Assembly (NCBI GenBank): GCA_017656255.1
Contig: JACDOE010000012.1
Span: forward strand, 29,731-93,730
Direction: 5' to 3'
Source of the DNA: Bacillaceae bacterium
GTDB taxonomy: Bacteria; Bacillota; Bacilli; JACDOE01
DNA length: 64,000 nucleotides
A program made the translations under genes and the position numbers. A model generated the notes under the pieces. It made no database searches and was not told where the DNA came from. It saw only the letters and a program-made list of their open reading frames with translations. Below are positions 16,581-27,012 of the stretch, piece by piece; position 1 is the stretch's first letter; each line of letters opens with the position of its first letter.

Positions 16581-19091
16581 ATGAGAGGACTAGTGAAAAA
16601 AATATTCGGCGATTCCAATGATCGCGAAGTGAAACGGCTGATGAAGCAGGTGGAGCAAATCAACGCCCTCGAACCTGAAATCAGTCGATTATCTGACGAT
16701 GCTTTACGCAACAAAACGGAAGCATTTAAAGAACGGTTAAAAAAGGGAGAAACCCTTGACGATATTCTGAATGAAGCGTATGCTGTGGTGCGGGAAGCAT
16801 CGAAGCGGGTACTGAACATGCGCCATTTTGATGTCCAGCTGATGGGAGGCATCGTTCTGCATCAGGGGCGGATCGCAGAGATGAAAACCGGGGAAGGGAA
16901 AACCCTGGTGGCCACCCTGCCGGTTTATCTCAATGCCCTCGAAGAAAAAGGGGTGCATGTCGTCACCGTCAACGATTATCTGGCCCGCCGCGACAGTGAA
17001 CAGATGGGACAGGTGTATGAATTCCTCGGACTGAAAGTGGGACTGAATGTTCACGGCCTGTCCCCGGAGGAAAAACGGGAAGCCTATCAGGCGGACATCA
17101 CCTATGGAACGAACAATGAATTCGGATTTGATTACCTGCGGGACAATATGGTGCTCTATAAAGAGCAGATGGTGCAGCGTCCGCTCAACTATGCCATCAT
17201 TGACGAGGTGGACAGCATTCTGATCGATGAAGCCCGTACCCCGCTGATCATCTCCGGTCAGGCCAGCAAATCCACCGATCTGTACTATGTGGCGGCCCGT
17301 TTTGTCACCCAGCTCAAACCGGAAGAAGATTATACCGTTGATGAAAAAGCACGCAACGTGACCCTGACCGAATCCGGGGTCAGCAAAGCCGAGAAAGCCT
17401 TTAACGTCGACAACCTGTATGACCATGAACACATGATGCTTAATCATCACATCAACCAGGCATTAAAAGCACGGGTGATCATGAAGCGGGATGTCGACTA
17501 TGTGGTGGAAAACGGTGAAGTGGTCATCGTCGATGAATTTACGGGACGCTTGATGCAGGGACGCCGTTACAGTGACGGCCTGCATCAGGCCATCGAAGCC
17601 AAGGAAGGGCTGAAGGTCCAGAATGAAAGCATGACTCTGGCCACCATCACCCTGCAGAACTATTTCCGCATGTATCAGAAACTGGCCGGGATGACCGGAA
17701 CCGCCAAAACCGAAGAAGAGGAATTCAGAAAAATCTACGGAATGGATGTCGTGGTCATTCCAACCCACAAACCAATGATCCGTGAGGACATGCCCGACGT
17801 CATCTATAAAACTGAAGAGGCCAAATTCCGCAAAGTAGTGGAGGAAATTGCCCGGCGCCATGAGAAGGGGCAACCCATCCTGGTGGGAACGGTTTCTATC
17901 GAAAATTCAGAAAAACTCTCTTCCATGCTCAAGAAAAAAGGCATTCCGCACAATGTCCTTAACGCCAAAAACCATGAGCGGGAAGCGGAAATCATCGCCC
18001 AGGCCGGACAAAAAGGGGCGGTAACCATCGCCACCAACATGGCCGGGCGTGGAACCGACATCATGCTCGGAGAGGGTGTCGCAGAGCTCGGCGGACTTCA
18101 TATTATAGGTACAGAACGGCACGAAAGCCGCCGTATCGACAACCAGCTTCGCGGCCGTTCCGGACGTCAGGGAGATCCCGGCTCCTCACAGTTTTTCCTC
18201 TCCCTTGAGGATGAATTGATGCGCCGGTTCGGATCCGATAATATTATGAGCATGATGGATCGGCTGGGCATGGAAGAAGATCAGCCCATCGAAAGCAAAA
18301 TGGTCTCCCGAGCCGTGGAATCGGCCCAAAAACGGGTGGAAGGCAACAACTTCGACATGCGCCGCATTGTCCTCCAGTATGACGATGTGATGAACCAGCA
18401 GCGGGAAATTATTTACAAACAGCGTCGTGACGTACTGGAATCCGACAACCTGCGTGACGTCGTGTTCAACATGATCATGTCCGTCGTGGAAAGACTGGTG
18501 GAGATCCACTGTCCGAAAGAGCAGGTACCGGAGGAATGGGACCTCAAAGCGATCATCGATCATGCCAACGGTACCTTCCTGCATGAAGGGGAACTGACTG
18601 AAAAAGACATCTGGGGCAAAGAGCCGGAAGAAATCATCGACGTCTTCCGTGACCTGTTGAAGAAAAAATACGACCGCCGTGAACAGGAAATCGGCGAAGA
18701 GATGATGCGCGAATTCGAAAAAGTGGTCGTGCTCCGTGCCGTCGACAGCAAATGGATGGACCACATTGACGCCATGGATCAACTTCGCCAGGGGATTCAC
18801 CTGAGGGCTTACGCCCAGAACGATCCACTGCGTGAGTATCAGATGGAAGGGTTCCAGATGTTTGAGGAGATGGTGGCCCGTATTGAAGAAGAAGTGGCGA
18901 CCTATATAATGAAAGCGGAAGTCTCCCAGAATATTCAGCGGCAGGAAGTGGCCAGGGGAGAAGCGGTCAATCCGAAAAAAGAAGGCGGAAAGAAAAAACC
19001 GGTCCGCCGGGAGCAAAAAGTGGGACGCAACCAGCCCTGCCCGTGCGGAAGCGGTAAGAAATACAAGCACTGTTGCGGCAAAGCCGTATAA
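16581..19091 (+). CDS. secA: Preprotein translocase ATPase SecA
   Basis: Motor of the Sec export channel; drives unfolded preproteins through SecYEG. 836 residues, the usual Bacilli length. Walker A in [13 protein letters not shown] (about residue 100), [19 protein letters not shown] (DEAD-type Walker B), the helicase motif [16 protein letters not shown] and [21 protein letters not shown]. The C-terminus carries the zinc-binding SEC-C motif [13 protein letters not shown] that binds SecB-like partners or ribosomes. ATG follows GAGGAGGCC. Followed by prfB after 50 bp, as in B. subtilis. Confidence 0.98.
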   Translation: MRGLVKKIFGDSNDREVKRLMKQVEQINALEPEISRLSDDALRNKTEAFKERLKKGETLDDILNEAYAVVREASKRVLNMRHFDVQLMGGIVLHQGRIAEMKTGEGKTLVATLPVYLNALEEKGVHVVTVNDYLARRDSEQMGQVYEFLGLKVGLNVHGLSPEEKREAYQADITYGTNNEFGFDYLRDNMVLYKEQMVQRPLNYAIIDEVDSILIDEARTPLIISGQASKSTDLYYVAARFVTQLKPEEDYTVDEKARNVTLTESGVSKAEKAFNVDNLYDHEHMMLNHHINQALKARVIMKRDVDYVVENGEVVIVDEFTGRLMQGRRYSDGLHQAIEAKEGLKVQNESMTLATITLQNYFRMYQKLAGMTGTAKTEEEEFRKIYGMDVVVIPTHKPMIREDMPDVIYKTEEAKFRKVVEEIARRHEKGQPILVGTVSIENSEKLSSMLKKKGIPHNVLNAKNHEREAEIIAQAGQKGAVTIATNMAGRGTDIMLGEGVAELGGLHIIGTERHESRRIDNQLRGRSGRQGDPGSSQFFLSLEDELMRRFGSDNIMSMMDRLGMEEDQPIESKMVSRAVESAQKRVEGNNFDMRRIVLQYDDVMNQQREIIYKQRRDVLESDNLRDVVFNMIMSVVERLVEIHCPKEQVPEEWDLKAIIDHANGTFLHEGELTEKDIWGKEPEEIIDVFRDLLKKKYDRREQEIGEEMMREFEKVVVLRAVDSKWMDHIDAMDQLRQGIHLRAYAQNDPLREYQMEGFQMFEEMVARIEEEVATYIMKAEVSQNIQRQEVARGEAVNPKKEGGKKKPVRREQKVGRNQPCPCGSGKKYKHCCGKAV

Positions 19092-19141
19092 TTTTCAACG
19101 AATCACGTGAAAATAAACAGACTTCAAAGGAGGATTCACAT

Positions 19142-20252
19142 ATGTCACATCAAGATTTGACCGAAGTGAAACAGGATATGTCGACCCTGGGTGGAAAACT
19201 GGATGAATTAAGGGGGTCTCTTTGACCTCGAAGGGAAGCAGAAACGCATCGCAGAACTGGAAGAACAAATGTCGGCCCCGGATTTCTGGGATGACAATGA
19301 CGCCGCACAGAAGGTTATCAGCGAAGTCAATCATTTGAAGGACCTGGTGAAAACAATGAAAGACCTGGAAACCTCCCATGAGGACATCCAGGTGATGATG
19401 GAACTGGCGGCGGAAGAAAATGACGAATCCCTCTATCCTGAGATCATCGAAGGGGTCAAGACCCTGAACAAAAGGGTATCCGAATTTGAACTGGAGCTCA
19501 TGCTTAACGAGCCCTACGACAAAAACAATGCCATTCTGGAACTGCATCCAGGCGCCGGAGGAACGGAATCCCAGGACTGGGCCTCCATGTTGCTTCGCAT
19601 GTACACCCGCTGGGCGGAAAGCCACGGTTACAAGGTGGAAACACTGGATTACCTGCCCGGTGACGAAGCGGGTGTTAAAAGTGTCACCCTGTTGATCAAG
19701 GGACATAACGCTTACGGCTATTTGAAGACAGAAAAAGGGGTGCACCGCCTGGTTCGTATTTCGCCGTTTGATTCATCGGGACGCCGGCATACCTCATTCG
19801 TCTCCTGCAATGTGATGCCGGAGATGGATGATGACGTCGAGATTGAAGTGAAGCAGGAGGACCTGAAAATCGATACCTACCGTTCCAGCGGAGCGGGGGG
19901 ACAGCACGTCAATACCACTGATTCAGCGGTCCGGATCACGCATATTCCGACCGGGGTCGTCGTCACCTGCCAGTCGGAGCGTTCCCAGATCAAAAACAGG
20001 GAAAAAGCGATGAAGATCCTCAAAGCCCGTTTGTACGAAAAGAAACTGGAAGAGCAGGAGAAGGAATTGAACGAACTGCGCGGCGAACAGAAGGAAATCG
20101 GCTGGGGAAGTCAGATTCGTTCCTATGTGTTTCACCCGTACAGCATGGTGAAGGATCATCGTACCGGCGTGGAAACGGGTAATATTCAGGCCGTGATGGA
20201 TGGTGAAATCGACCCGTTTATCAATGCCTATCTCAGACAGACGATGAAGTGA
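19142..20252 (+). CDS. prfB: Peptide chain release factor 2, with programmed +1 frameshift
   Basis: Class I release factor reading UAA and UGA. Translation starts at ATG 19142 (site AAAGGAGG) and runs 27 codons to an in-frame TGA at 19223-19225; the product continues in the +1 frame from GAC at 19224, giving 369 residues. The shift site has AGGGGGT (internal Shine-Dalgarno) then CTT-TGA, the standard autoregulatory layout: low RF2 favours the shift. Stop-codon recognition motif SPF ([10 protein letters not shown]) and the catalytic GGQ ([15 protein letters not shown]) are present. A start at 19269 would lose the N-terminal domain. Confidence 0.97.
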
Positions 20253-20258
20253 TCTCCT

Positions 20259-21116
20259 ATGATGCAGCAACGGATTTTAAACCTTTCCTTTAAACAGACA
20301 AAAGAATATGTCTACCTTTTTGCAGGGGCTTTCATTATAGCCGTGGCGTTCAACCTGTTCATGAACGATTTTAACATTGCCTCCGGCGGGGTAAGCGGGA
20401 TCAGCGTTATCGTGGAGGACGTCCTTCACATCAAACCCGCTTACACCCAGTGGGGGTTGAACATTTTGTTTGTTCTGCTTGGATTTGTGTTGCTCGGACG
20501 GCAATTTGGCCTTAAGACCATCATTGGGACGCTGGTCCTTCCTTTTTTTGTGCTTTTAACGGAAAACTGGCGGACGATTACAGATGAACCGCTTCTGGCG
20601 GCACTTTTCGGCGGCGTGGGTCTCGGCCTGGGGCTGGGACTCGTTTTTCGTGGACAGGCCTCCACCGGTGGTACGGATCTGGTGGCCCAGATCATACATA
20701 AATACACCGGACTCAGCCTGGGAGTTGCCATCCTGCTCATCGACGGCATCGTCGTGACCACAGCCGGTGTGGTCTATGGCCCGGAACAGGCTTTATATGC
20801 GATCATTGCTTTATTTACCACCGGGCGAACCATCGATCTGGTTCAGGTGGGTCTCGGGTATGCCAAACTGAGCTTTATCATTTCCGATCAAGAGGAAGCG
20901 ATTCGCGAGGCCATTTTGCATCACCTCGACCGGGGGGTTACCCGTCTGTCCGGGTACGGCGGCTACACTAACCAGTCCAAATCCGTTTTGCTGTGTGTGG
21001 TGGAACAGAAGGAAATTGCCCGCCTGAAAGAACTGGTCACCCGTCACGATCCCGATGCGTTTGTGATCGTATCTGATACGGCAGAAGTGATGGGGGAAGG
21101 GTTCAGGCGGTATTAG
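20259..21116 (+). CDS. YitT/YvjA family membrane protein
   Basis: 285-residue integral membrane protein with about five or six hydrophobic segments in the first 200 residues (YVYLFAGAFIIAVAFNLFM, GLNILFVLLGFVLLG) and a cytoplasmic C-terminal DUF2179 domain (FIISDQEEAIREAILHHLDRGVTRLSGYGGYT...DPDAFVIVSDTAEVMGEGFRRY). GASTGGTD-like motif (GQASTGGTDLVAQIIHKYTG) is diagnostic. Transport role unproven. Two ATGs (20259, 20262) lie 6-9 bp after prfB without a clear ribosome site. In B. subtilis yvjA occupies the same neighbourhood. Confidence 0.9.
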   Translation: MMQQRILNLSFKQTKEYVYLFAGAFIIAVAFNLFMNDFNIASGGVSGISVIVEDVLHIKPAYTQWGLNILFVLLGFVLLGRQFGLKTIIGTLVLPFFVLLTENWRTITDEPLLAALFGGVGLGLGLGLVFRGQASTGGTDLVAQIIHKYTGLSLGVAILLIDGIVVTTAGVVYGPEQALYAIIALFTTGRTIDLVQVGLGYAKLSFIISDQEEAIREAILHHLDRGVTRLSGYGGYTNQSKSVLLCVVEQKEIARLKELVTRHDPDAFVIVSDTAEVMGEGFRRY

Positions 21117-21187
21117 AACTTTTTTTGCGCTCTACTGGCTTATGCCGGGTACAATATAAAACAAGATAGCTGAAGGAGGATTTATAA

Positions 21188-23197
21188 ATGAAGGTGGATC
21201 ACGCACTTGAACAAAAATGTATTAATACGATTCGCACACTGTCCATTGATGCGATTGAAAAGGCGAACTCTGGGCATCCCGGACTTCCCATGGGTGCTGC
21301 TCCGATGGCGTATGCGCTCTGGTCCCGTTTTCTAAAACATAATCCGGCGGACCCCAACTGGTTCGATCGTGACCGTTTTATTCTGTCGGCGGGGCATGGT
21401 TCCATGCTGCTCTACAGTCTGTTGCATCTGAGCGGTTATGATCTGTCCATGGATGAGATCAAGAATTTCCGCCAGTGGGGAAGTGCCACACCGGGGCATC
21501 CTGAATTCGGACATACCGTCGGCGTTGAAGCGACGACTGGACCGCTGGGTCAGGGTGTCGCTATGGCTGTGGGGATGGCAATGGCGGAACGTCATCTGGC
21601 GGCCGTCTATAACCGGGACGGACATGACATTATCGACCATTACACTTACTCCATCTGCGGTGATGGGGATCTGATGGAAGGGGTCTCGGCCGAAGCGGCT
21701 TCGCTGGCCGGACATCTGAAGTTGGGCAAGCTGATTATCCTGTATGATTCCAATGATATTTCCCTCGATGGTGAAACCAGCTTTGCGTTCACAGAAGATG
21801 TATTAAAACGTTACGAAGCATACGGCTGGCAGGTTCTGCGTGTCGAAGACGGGAATGACGTGGATGAGATCAGCCGTGCCATTGAGCAGGCACAGGCGGA
21901 GCCAAACAAACCGACCCTGATCGAGGTTCGGACGGTGATCGGTTATGGTAGTCCGAACAAGGCGGGTACTCATAAAGTACACGGGGCGCCCCTCGGTGAG
22001 GATGAGGCGAAGTTGACCAAGGAAGCCTACGAATGGCCCCATGAACCGTTCCATGTGCCGGATGACGTGCGGGAACATTTTGCCGCACTAAAGGAACAGG
22101 GGGCCCGTGCTCAGGCGGATTGGGAAAAGAATTGGGAAGCCTATCAAAAAGCTTTTCCGGAACTGGCCGCTCAATTGAAATTGGCGATGGCGGGTGAACT
22201 TCCCGAAGGATGGGATCAGGATTTGCCGCTCTATGAAGCGGACCATAAACCGCTGGCGACCCGTTCCGCATCCGGGGAAGCCCTCAATGCCATTGCCAAC
22301 CGGGTACCCTGGTTTATCGGGGGATCGGCGGACCTGGCTTCGTCCAACAAGACCGAGCTTAAAGATGCGGGCGTGTTCCATGCGGAAGACTACAGCGGAC
22401 GCAACATCTGGTTTGGGGTACGCGAGCACGCCATGGGTGCCGCACTGAACGGGATGATGCTGCACGGCGGTGTACGGGCATTCGGTGCCACGTTCTTTGT
22501 CTTTTCCGATTACCTGCGTCCGGCCATTCGTCTGTCTGCCCTGATGAAGCAGCCGGTGATCTATGTATTTACCCATGACAGCATCGCCGTGGGTGAAGAC
22601 GGACCGACGCATGAGCCGATCGAACAGCTGCCTTCCCTGCGGGCGATGCCGGATCTGACCGTGATTCGTCCGGCGGATGCCAATGAAACGGTGGAAGCTT
22701 ACCGTTATGCCCTGGAGAAAAGCGAGCAGCCGGTGGTGCTGGTACTGTCCAGACAGAATTTACCCGTCCTCGCACCCACTGCCACGATTGCCCGGGAAAA
22801 CCTGTCCCGTGGTGCTTATGTGATCGCCGATCCGGACGGCCAGGAACCGCAGGCGATTCTGATGGCATCCGGTTCTGAGGTCAGCCTGGCACTGGAAGCA
22901 CAGAAAGTGCTGGCGGATAAAGGGGTGCCGGTACGCGTCGTCAGTATGCCCAGCTGGGAGTTGTTTGAGGAACAGTCACCTGAATATAAAGAATCCGTCC
23001 TGCCGTCACAGATCAAGACCCGTCTTGCCATCGAAATGGCACATCCGCTCGGATGGGAAAAATATGTCGGTGATCAAGGCGCGGTGATGGGAATTGAAAC
23101 CTTTGGTGCTTCAGCCCCCGGTAACAAAGTGATCGAAGAATTCGGCTTTACCGTCGATCATGTGGTCGCCCGTGTAGGGGAAATCCTGAACAAGTAG
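21188..23197 (+). CDS. tkt: Transketolase
   Basis: Thiamine diphosphate enzyme of the non-oxidative pentose phosphate pathway; moves two-carbon units from xylulose 5-phosphate to ribose or erythrose phosphates. 669 residues, full length. Motifs: [19 protein letters not shown], ThDP-binding [18 protein letters not shown], and the transketolase signature [18 protein letters not shown] with [14 protein letters not shown]. Ribosome site AAGGAGG is ideal. Alone between YitT and cytochrome c; not in this place in B. subtilis. Confidence 0.97.
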   Translation: MKVDHALEQKCINTIRTLSIDAIEKANSGHPGLPMGAAPMAYALWSRFLKHNPADPNWFDRDRFILSAGHGSMLLYSLLHLSGYDLSMDEIKNFRQWGSATPGHPEFGHTVGVEATTGPLGQGVAMAVGMAMAERHLAAVYNRDGHDIIDHYTYSICGDGDLMEGVSAEAASLAGHLKLGKLIILYDSNDISLDGETSFAFTEDVLKRYEAYGWQVLRVEDGNDVDEISRAIEQAQAEPNKPTLIEVRTVIGYGSPNKAGTHKVHGAPLGEDEAKLTKEAYEWPHEPFHVPDDVREHFAALKEQGARAQADWEKNWEAYQKAFPELAAQLKLAMAGELPEGWDQDLPLYEADHKPLATRSASGEALNAIANRVPWFIGGSADLASSNKTELKDAGVFHAEDYSGRNIWFGVREHAMGAALNGMMLHGGVRAFGATFFVFSDYLRPAIRLSALMKQPVIYVFTHDSIAVGEDGPTHEPIEQLPSLRAMPDLTVIRPADANETVEAYRYALEKSEQPVVLVLSRQNLPVLAPTATIARENLSRGAYVIADPDGQEPQAILMASGSEVSLALEAQKVLADKGVPVRVVSMPSWELFEEQSPEYKESVLPSQIKTRLAIEMAHPLGWEKYVGDQGAVMGIETFGASAPGNKVIEEFGFTVDHVVARVGEILNK

Positions 23198-23290
23198 CAT
23201 TTCATAAAACTGTCAAACCTTGTCGGGATAATTAATGGATAAGTTTGGTATACTACACGTGGAAATAGAAGACCAAAAGGAGGGTTTATC

Positions 23291-23728
23291 ATGAAGCTCA
23301 AAGGCTGGAAGACCATGATTGTAACAGCTCTGGCCCTGCTGGTTGTGTCCGGATGCGGCGCTGCCAACGATCAGGCTGACGATCAGCCGGCTGATGAAAA
23401 TGATCAGCAAACCGAGCAACCGGCTGATAACGGAGAGGCTGATGGTGGCGAAGCAGATGGTGATGCAGCTGAAGGTGGCGACGAAACAGTGGATGCGGAT
23501 TTTGACGCTGCTGCCGCTGAACAGGCATATCAAGCCAACTGCCTGGCCTGCCACGGAGCCGAACTGGAAGGGACAGTCGGACCCGGTCTGACTGATGTTG
23601 GAGCTCGCCTGAGCCAGGATGAAATTTATAACATCATTGTTAATGGCCAGGGACAAATGCCGGCACAGGCTCAACTATCTGAAGATGAAGCTCAAAACAT
23701 GGCTGCATGGCTGGCAGCTAAAAAATAA
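23291..23728 (+). CDS. cccB: Lipoprotein cytochrome c (c551 type)
   Basis: Membrane-anchored mono-haem c-type cytochrome on the outer face, carrying electrons to a terminal oxidase. 145 residues: lipoprotein signal with VVSGC (Cys about residue 22), an acidic Asp/Gln/Glu/Gly linker of about 55 residues, then the haem domain with CLACH (CxxCH) and the axial Met in GQGQMPAQ. Position next to a YitT gene matches B. subtilis cccB. Ribosome site AAAAGGAGGG. Confidence 0.9.
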   Translation: MKLKGWKTMIVTALALLVVSGCGAANDQADDQPADENDQQTEQPADNGEADGGEADGDAAEGGDETVDADFDAAAAEQAYQANCLACHGAELEGTVGPGLTDVGARLSQDEIYNIIVNGQGQMPAQAQLSEDEAQNMAAWLAAKK

Positions 23729-23747
23729 ATGAAACACTGACCAACCG

Positions 23748-23785
23748 ACTCCCGTGTCTACGAGGCACGGGAGTTTTTATATTTA
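23748..23785 (+). terminator. Terminator after cytochrome c gene
   Basis: ACTCCCGTG and CACGGGAGT arms with an 9-nt loop, followed by TTTTATATTTATT. Confidence 0.92.
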
Positions 23786-23874
23786 TTAATTTTTATCCAT
23801 CATCACTTGGCAGATTCACTTTTTCAGATCAATAAAAAAGAACGTTCCTGACTAAATGTTTAATTAAAAAGGTC

Positions 23875-23909
23875 TTGAATTAATATACTTAAATACGTAT
23901 AATAATACA
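23875..23909 (+). promoter_or_regulatory. Arginine operon promoter with two ARG boxes
   Basis: Sigma-A promoter TTGAAT (23875-23880), 17-bp spacer, TATAAT (23898-23903). Two ArgR/AhrC-type boxes (consensus TGNATWWWWATNCA) overlie it: TGAATTAATATACT (23876-23889) and CGTATAATAATACA (23896-23909), each with one mismatch, centres 20 bp apart. Binding would cover both promoter elements and repress in the presence of arginine. Confidence 0.8.
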
Positions 23910-23940
23910 AAAGTCGTAAACGGAAATGGGAGAGAAACTG

Positions 23941-24978
23941 ATGAAAGTATCAATTATCGGAACCACCGGTTACGGTGGCGTGGAACTCATTCGTTTTCTG
24001 GAAAATCATCCTCATGCTGAAATCGCCACGCTATATGCCAATTCTCAGGAAGGAAAATGGTTAAATGAAGTGTTTCCCCACCTGACGGACATCCGTGATG
24101 TAAAACTGGCTGCTTTTGATCTCGATCGGATTGAAGCTGAATCCGACCTTGTTTTTTTTGGCACTCCGTCGGGTGTCAGCGGCAGTATGGCCCCGGCACT
24201 GCTGGAGCGCGGGCTCAAAGTGATCGATCTGAGCGGAGACTTCCGGCTGCATGATCCGGAACAGTATCGCACCTGGTACGGAAAGGATCCAGCCGATAAA
24301 AAATGGCTGGATCAGGCCGTCTACGGATTGAGTGAATGGGCCCAGCCATCCATTCAACAGGCGCAGCTCATTGCCAACCCGGGCTGTTACCCGACGGCGA
24401 CATTACTGGCTCTTTTGCCCCTTTTAAAAAAGGGAGCGATCCATCCCCGCAGCATCATCGTCGATGCCAAATCCGGGGTTTCCGGAGCGGGACGTGCGCC
24501 GTCACAGGCGACCCATTTCTGTGAGACCAATGACAGCATTTCGGCCTATAAGGTGGGACGCCATCAGCACATTCCGGAAATGGAACAGGTGCTGGGAGAA
24601 TGGACGGGGCAGGATGTGCTACTTTCTTTTACACCGCACCTGACGCCGATGACCCGTGGCATTCTGGCTACAATTTATGCCGATCTGACACAGGATGTCA
24701 CCTGGGAAACCATCGATGCCTGGTACCGCGAGGTCTATGAGGACCGTCCGTTTGTCAGGCTGCGTCCGCAGGGGAGCCATCCGAAGACCAAAGAAGTCTA
24801 TGGTTCCAACTACTGCGACATCGCCTATCACGTGGATGAGCGGACCGGTCGCGTCATGATCCTGTCTGTCATCGATAATCTGGTTAAAGGGGCGGCCGGC
24901 CAGGCGATTCAGAACATGAATATCATGATGGGCTTGCCGGAAGAGACCGGACTGCCGAAAGTACCGGTATTTCCTTAA
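23941..24978 (+). CDS. argC: N-acetyl-gamma-glutamyl-phosphate reductase
   Basis: Third step of arginine synthesis: NADPH reduction of N-acetylglutamyl phosphate to the semialdehyde. 345 residues with N-terminal GTTGYGGVEL nucleotide loop, catalytic Cys in ANPGCYPTATLLALLPL (about residue 146) and KSGVSGAGRAPSQATHF. ATG at 23941 follows GGGAGAG; the ATG at 23926 lies just upstream of that site and is unlikely. First gene of argCBD-carAB-argF, directly behind the ARG-box promoter. argJ does not follow. Confidence 0.97.
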   Translation: MKVSIIGTTGYGGVELIRFLENHPHAEIATLYANSQEGKWLNEVFPHLTDIRDVKLAAFDLDRIEAESDLVFFGTPSGVSGSMAPALLERGLKVIDLSGDFRLHDPEQYRTWYGKDPADKKWLDQAVYGLSEWAQPSIQQAQLIANPGCYPTATLLALLPLLKKGAIHPRSIIVDAKSGVSGAGRAPSQATHFCETNDSISAYKVGRHQHIPEMEQVLGEWTGQDVLLSFTPHLTPMTRGILATIYADLTQDVTWETIDAWYREVYEDRPFVRLRPQGSHPKTKEVYGSNYCDIAYHVDERTGRVMILSVIDNLVKGAAGQAIQNMNIMMGLPEETGLPKVPVFP

Positions 24979-25004
24979 TTGTGTGTGGGAACGGGGGAGA
25001 AACC

Positions 25005-25805
25005 ATGGGAAAAGAGTTACTGGTGATTAAAAGTGGCGGAAGTATCCTGAGTGAATTGCCTGATTCATTTTTTCAAGAGGTTGCCGAACTGAAAAACGAG
25101 GATGTGCATCCGGTCATTGTACATGGTGGCGGACCGGCGATATCCGGCATGCTGGAGGCTCTGAATATCGAGCCCCGTTTTAAGGACGGGTTGCGTATCA
25201 CCGATGAATCGACACTGGATGTGGTTCAGATGGTACTGGCCGGCAAGATCAACAAGCAGATTGTGGTGCGGATTCAGCAGGCCGGGGGAGAAAGTGCAGG
25301 AATCAGCGGGATTGACGGAGACATATTGCGTGTGGTACCGGCGGATCCTGAACTGGGATACGTTGGCAAGATCACGTCCATTGACACCGGTTTGATTGAA
25401 GCCCTGCTGGAACAGTCGTACATACCGGTTATCGCTCCGCTGGGGATTGATCGTGAGGGTCGGATCTACAACATCAATGCCGACACAGCTGCCGGTGCGA
25501 TTGCAGCCGCGCTGGGAGCAGAACGTATGGTTATGGTCACCGACGTAGACGGCATTATGAAAGAGATTGACGGGAAAAAGGAAATCCTTTCTTCTCTAAC
25601 GCCGGATGAGATTCAGTCATTAATCAAAGACAAAACCATCTACGGCGGCATGATCCCGAAGGTCACCGCTGCTCTGGACGGACTGGCGGAAGGGATTCGA
25701 GAAGTGGTGATTGTAAACGGCAAAAATCCCGGGATTTTAACCCGGGTTGTCCGCCGAGAACACGCAGGAACACGCATTGTGAAAGGAGAGGTGACGGCAG
25801 GATGA
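25005..25805 (+). CDS. argB: Acetylglutamate kinase
   Basis: Second step of arginine synthesis: phosphorylates N-acetylglutamate. 266 residues of the amino-acid kinase fold: VIKSGGSIL at the N-terminus, HGGGPAISGML substrate loop, NINADTAAGAIAAALGAERMVMVTDVDG and YGGMIPKVTAAL. It lacks the N-terminal helix extension of arginine-inhibited forms. ATG at 25005 follows GGGGGAG. Its end overlaps argD by ATGA, so the two are translationally coupled. Confidence 0.96.
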   Translation: MGKELLVIKSGGSILSELPDSFFQEVAELKNEDVHPVIVHGGGPAISGMLEALNIEPRFKDGLRITDESTLDVVQMVLAGKINKQIVVRIQQAGGESAGISGIDGDILRVVPADPELGYVGKITSIDTGLIEALLEQSYIPVIAPLGIDREGRIYNINADTAAGAIAAALGAERMVMVTDVDGIMKEIDGKKEILSSLTPDEIQSLIKDKTIYGGMIPKVTAALDGLAEGIREVVIVNGKNPGILTRVVRREHAGTRIVKGEVTAG

Positions 25806-26992
25806 GCCATTTGTTTCCGAATTATGCAAGGTGGCCGCTGGCCATTGTACGGGGAGAAGGAAATTATGTCTGGGACGAACAGGGCAACAAATACCTGGAC
25901 TTTGTGTCGGGGATTGCCGTGACCTCTTTGGGGCATGCGCCGGCCGCTGTCAAAGAAAAGCTCAAGCAACAACTGGACCAGTTATGGCACAGTTCCAATC
26001 TGTTCCAACATCCGCTGCAGGAACAACTGGCCGACAAACTGGCGGAAATCAGCGGTCTGGATCGCGTTCTTTTTTGCAACAGCGGTGCCGAAGCCAATGA
26101 GGCAGCGATCAAACTGGCCCGGCGTTATGCCCAAAAGGTCCTGAACCAGGATCGTTATGAGATCATAACCTTTACCGGTTCGTTTCACGGAAGGACGCTG
26201 GCCACATTGACCGCCACCGGACAGGAGAAAGTCAAGGACGGTTTCGCCCCCCTGCCGGAAGGATTCGTCACCGTCCCGTTTCAGGATATCGAGGCACTTA
26301 GAGAAGCGATTAGCTCCAAAACCTGCGCGGTGATGCTGGAACTGGTGCAGGGTGAAGGGGGCGTCAATCCTGCCGATCCGGAATGGGTGGCTCAGGTCGC
26401 CGAACTGTGCCGCGAACACGATCTGCTTTTGATGATCGACGAGGTGCAGACGGGAATCGGCCGGACCGGATCCTGGTTTGCCTTTCAACAGTATGGCATT
26501 GAGCCTGACGTGGTCACGGTGGCCAAAGGACTGGGAAGCGGTTTTCCCGTCGGTGCCATTCTGGCGAAAGAAAAAACAAACGAAGCCTTCGGTCCCGGAA
26601 GCCACGGCACCACCTTCGGCGGAAATCCGCTGGCGATGGCAGCCGGCCTGGGGACGCTGGAAGAAATCGAGACACATAACCTGCTCTCCCGGGTTCAGGA
26701 ACTGGGAGATTATTTTAAAGAGCATCTGAACCGGCTGGTCGCCCAATCTTCCCTTGTGAAAAGTGTCCGGGGAAAAGGACTGCTGCTGGGACTGCAGTTG
26801 ACGATTCCGGTCCAGGAGGTCCTGGAAACAACCAGGGAGAAGGGTGTTCTGTTTCTGCCTGCAGGTCCTGACGTGTTGCGGATTCTCCCTCCTTTTACCA
26901 CCAATCGCTCGGAGATTCAACACGCTGTCGACGTGTTATCCGATGTGCTTGAGGAACTGGAGGACAAACAGAAACAGCATCATTCAGCTTAA
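25802..26992 (+). CDS. argD: Acetylornithine aminotransferase
   Basis: PLP-dependent class III aminotransferase turning N-acetylglutamate semialdehyde into N-acetylornithine. 396 residues. FVSGIAVTSLGHAP near the start, SGAEANEAAIKLAR, FHGRTLATLTATGQ, the MIDEVQTGIGRTG Asp that contacts PLP, and the Schiff-base Lys in VTVAKGLGSGFPVGA (about residue 245). Starts in a 4-bp overlap with argB. Acetyl removal from the product needs argJ or argE, which are not in this cluster. Confidence 0.96.
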   Translation: MSHLFPNYARWPLAIVRGEGNYVWDEQGNKYLDFVSGIAVTSLGHAPAAVKEKLKQQLDQLWHSSNLFQHPLQEQLADKLAEISGLDRVLFCNSGAEANEAAIKLARRYAQKVLNQDRYEIITFTGSFHGRTLATLTATGQEKVKDGFAPLPEGFVTVPFQDIEALREAISSKTCAVMLELVQGEGGVNPADPEWVAQVAELCREHDLLLMIDEVQTGIGRTGSWFAFQQYGIEPDVVTVAKGLGSGFPVGAILAKEKTNEAFGPGSHGTTFGGNPLAMAAGLGTLEEIETHNLLSRVQELGDYFKEHLNRLVAQSSLVKSVRGKGLLLGLQLTIPVQEVLETTREKGVLFLPAGPDVLRILPPFTTNRSEIQHAVDVLSDVLEELEDKQKQHHSA

Positions 26993-27012
26993 CTTTTCGG
27001 AGGAGTGGAACA

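Noticed and set aside
18186..19070. 294-codon minus-strand frame inside secA
   Set aside because: Antisense of a conserved gene; His/Phe-rich antisense peptide.
25982..26923. 313-codon minus frame opposite argD
   Set aside because: Shadow of argD in a GC-biased gene; no ribosome site.
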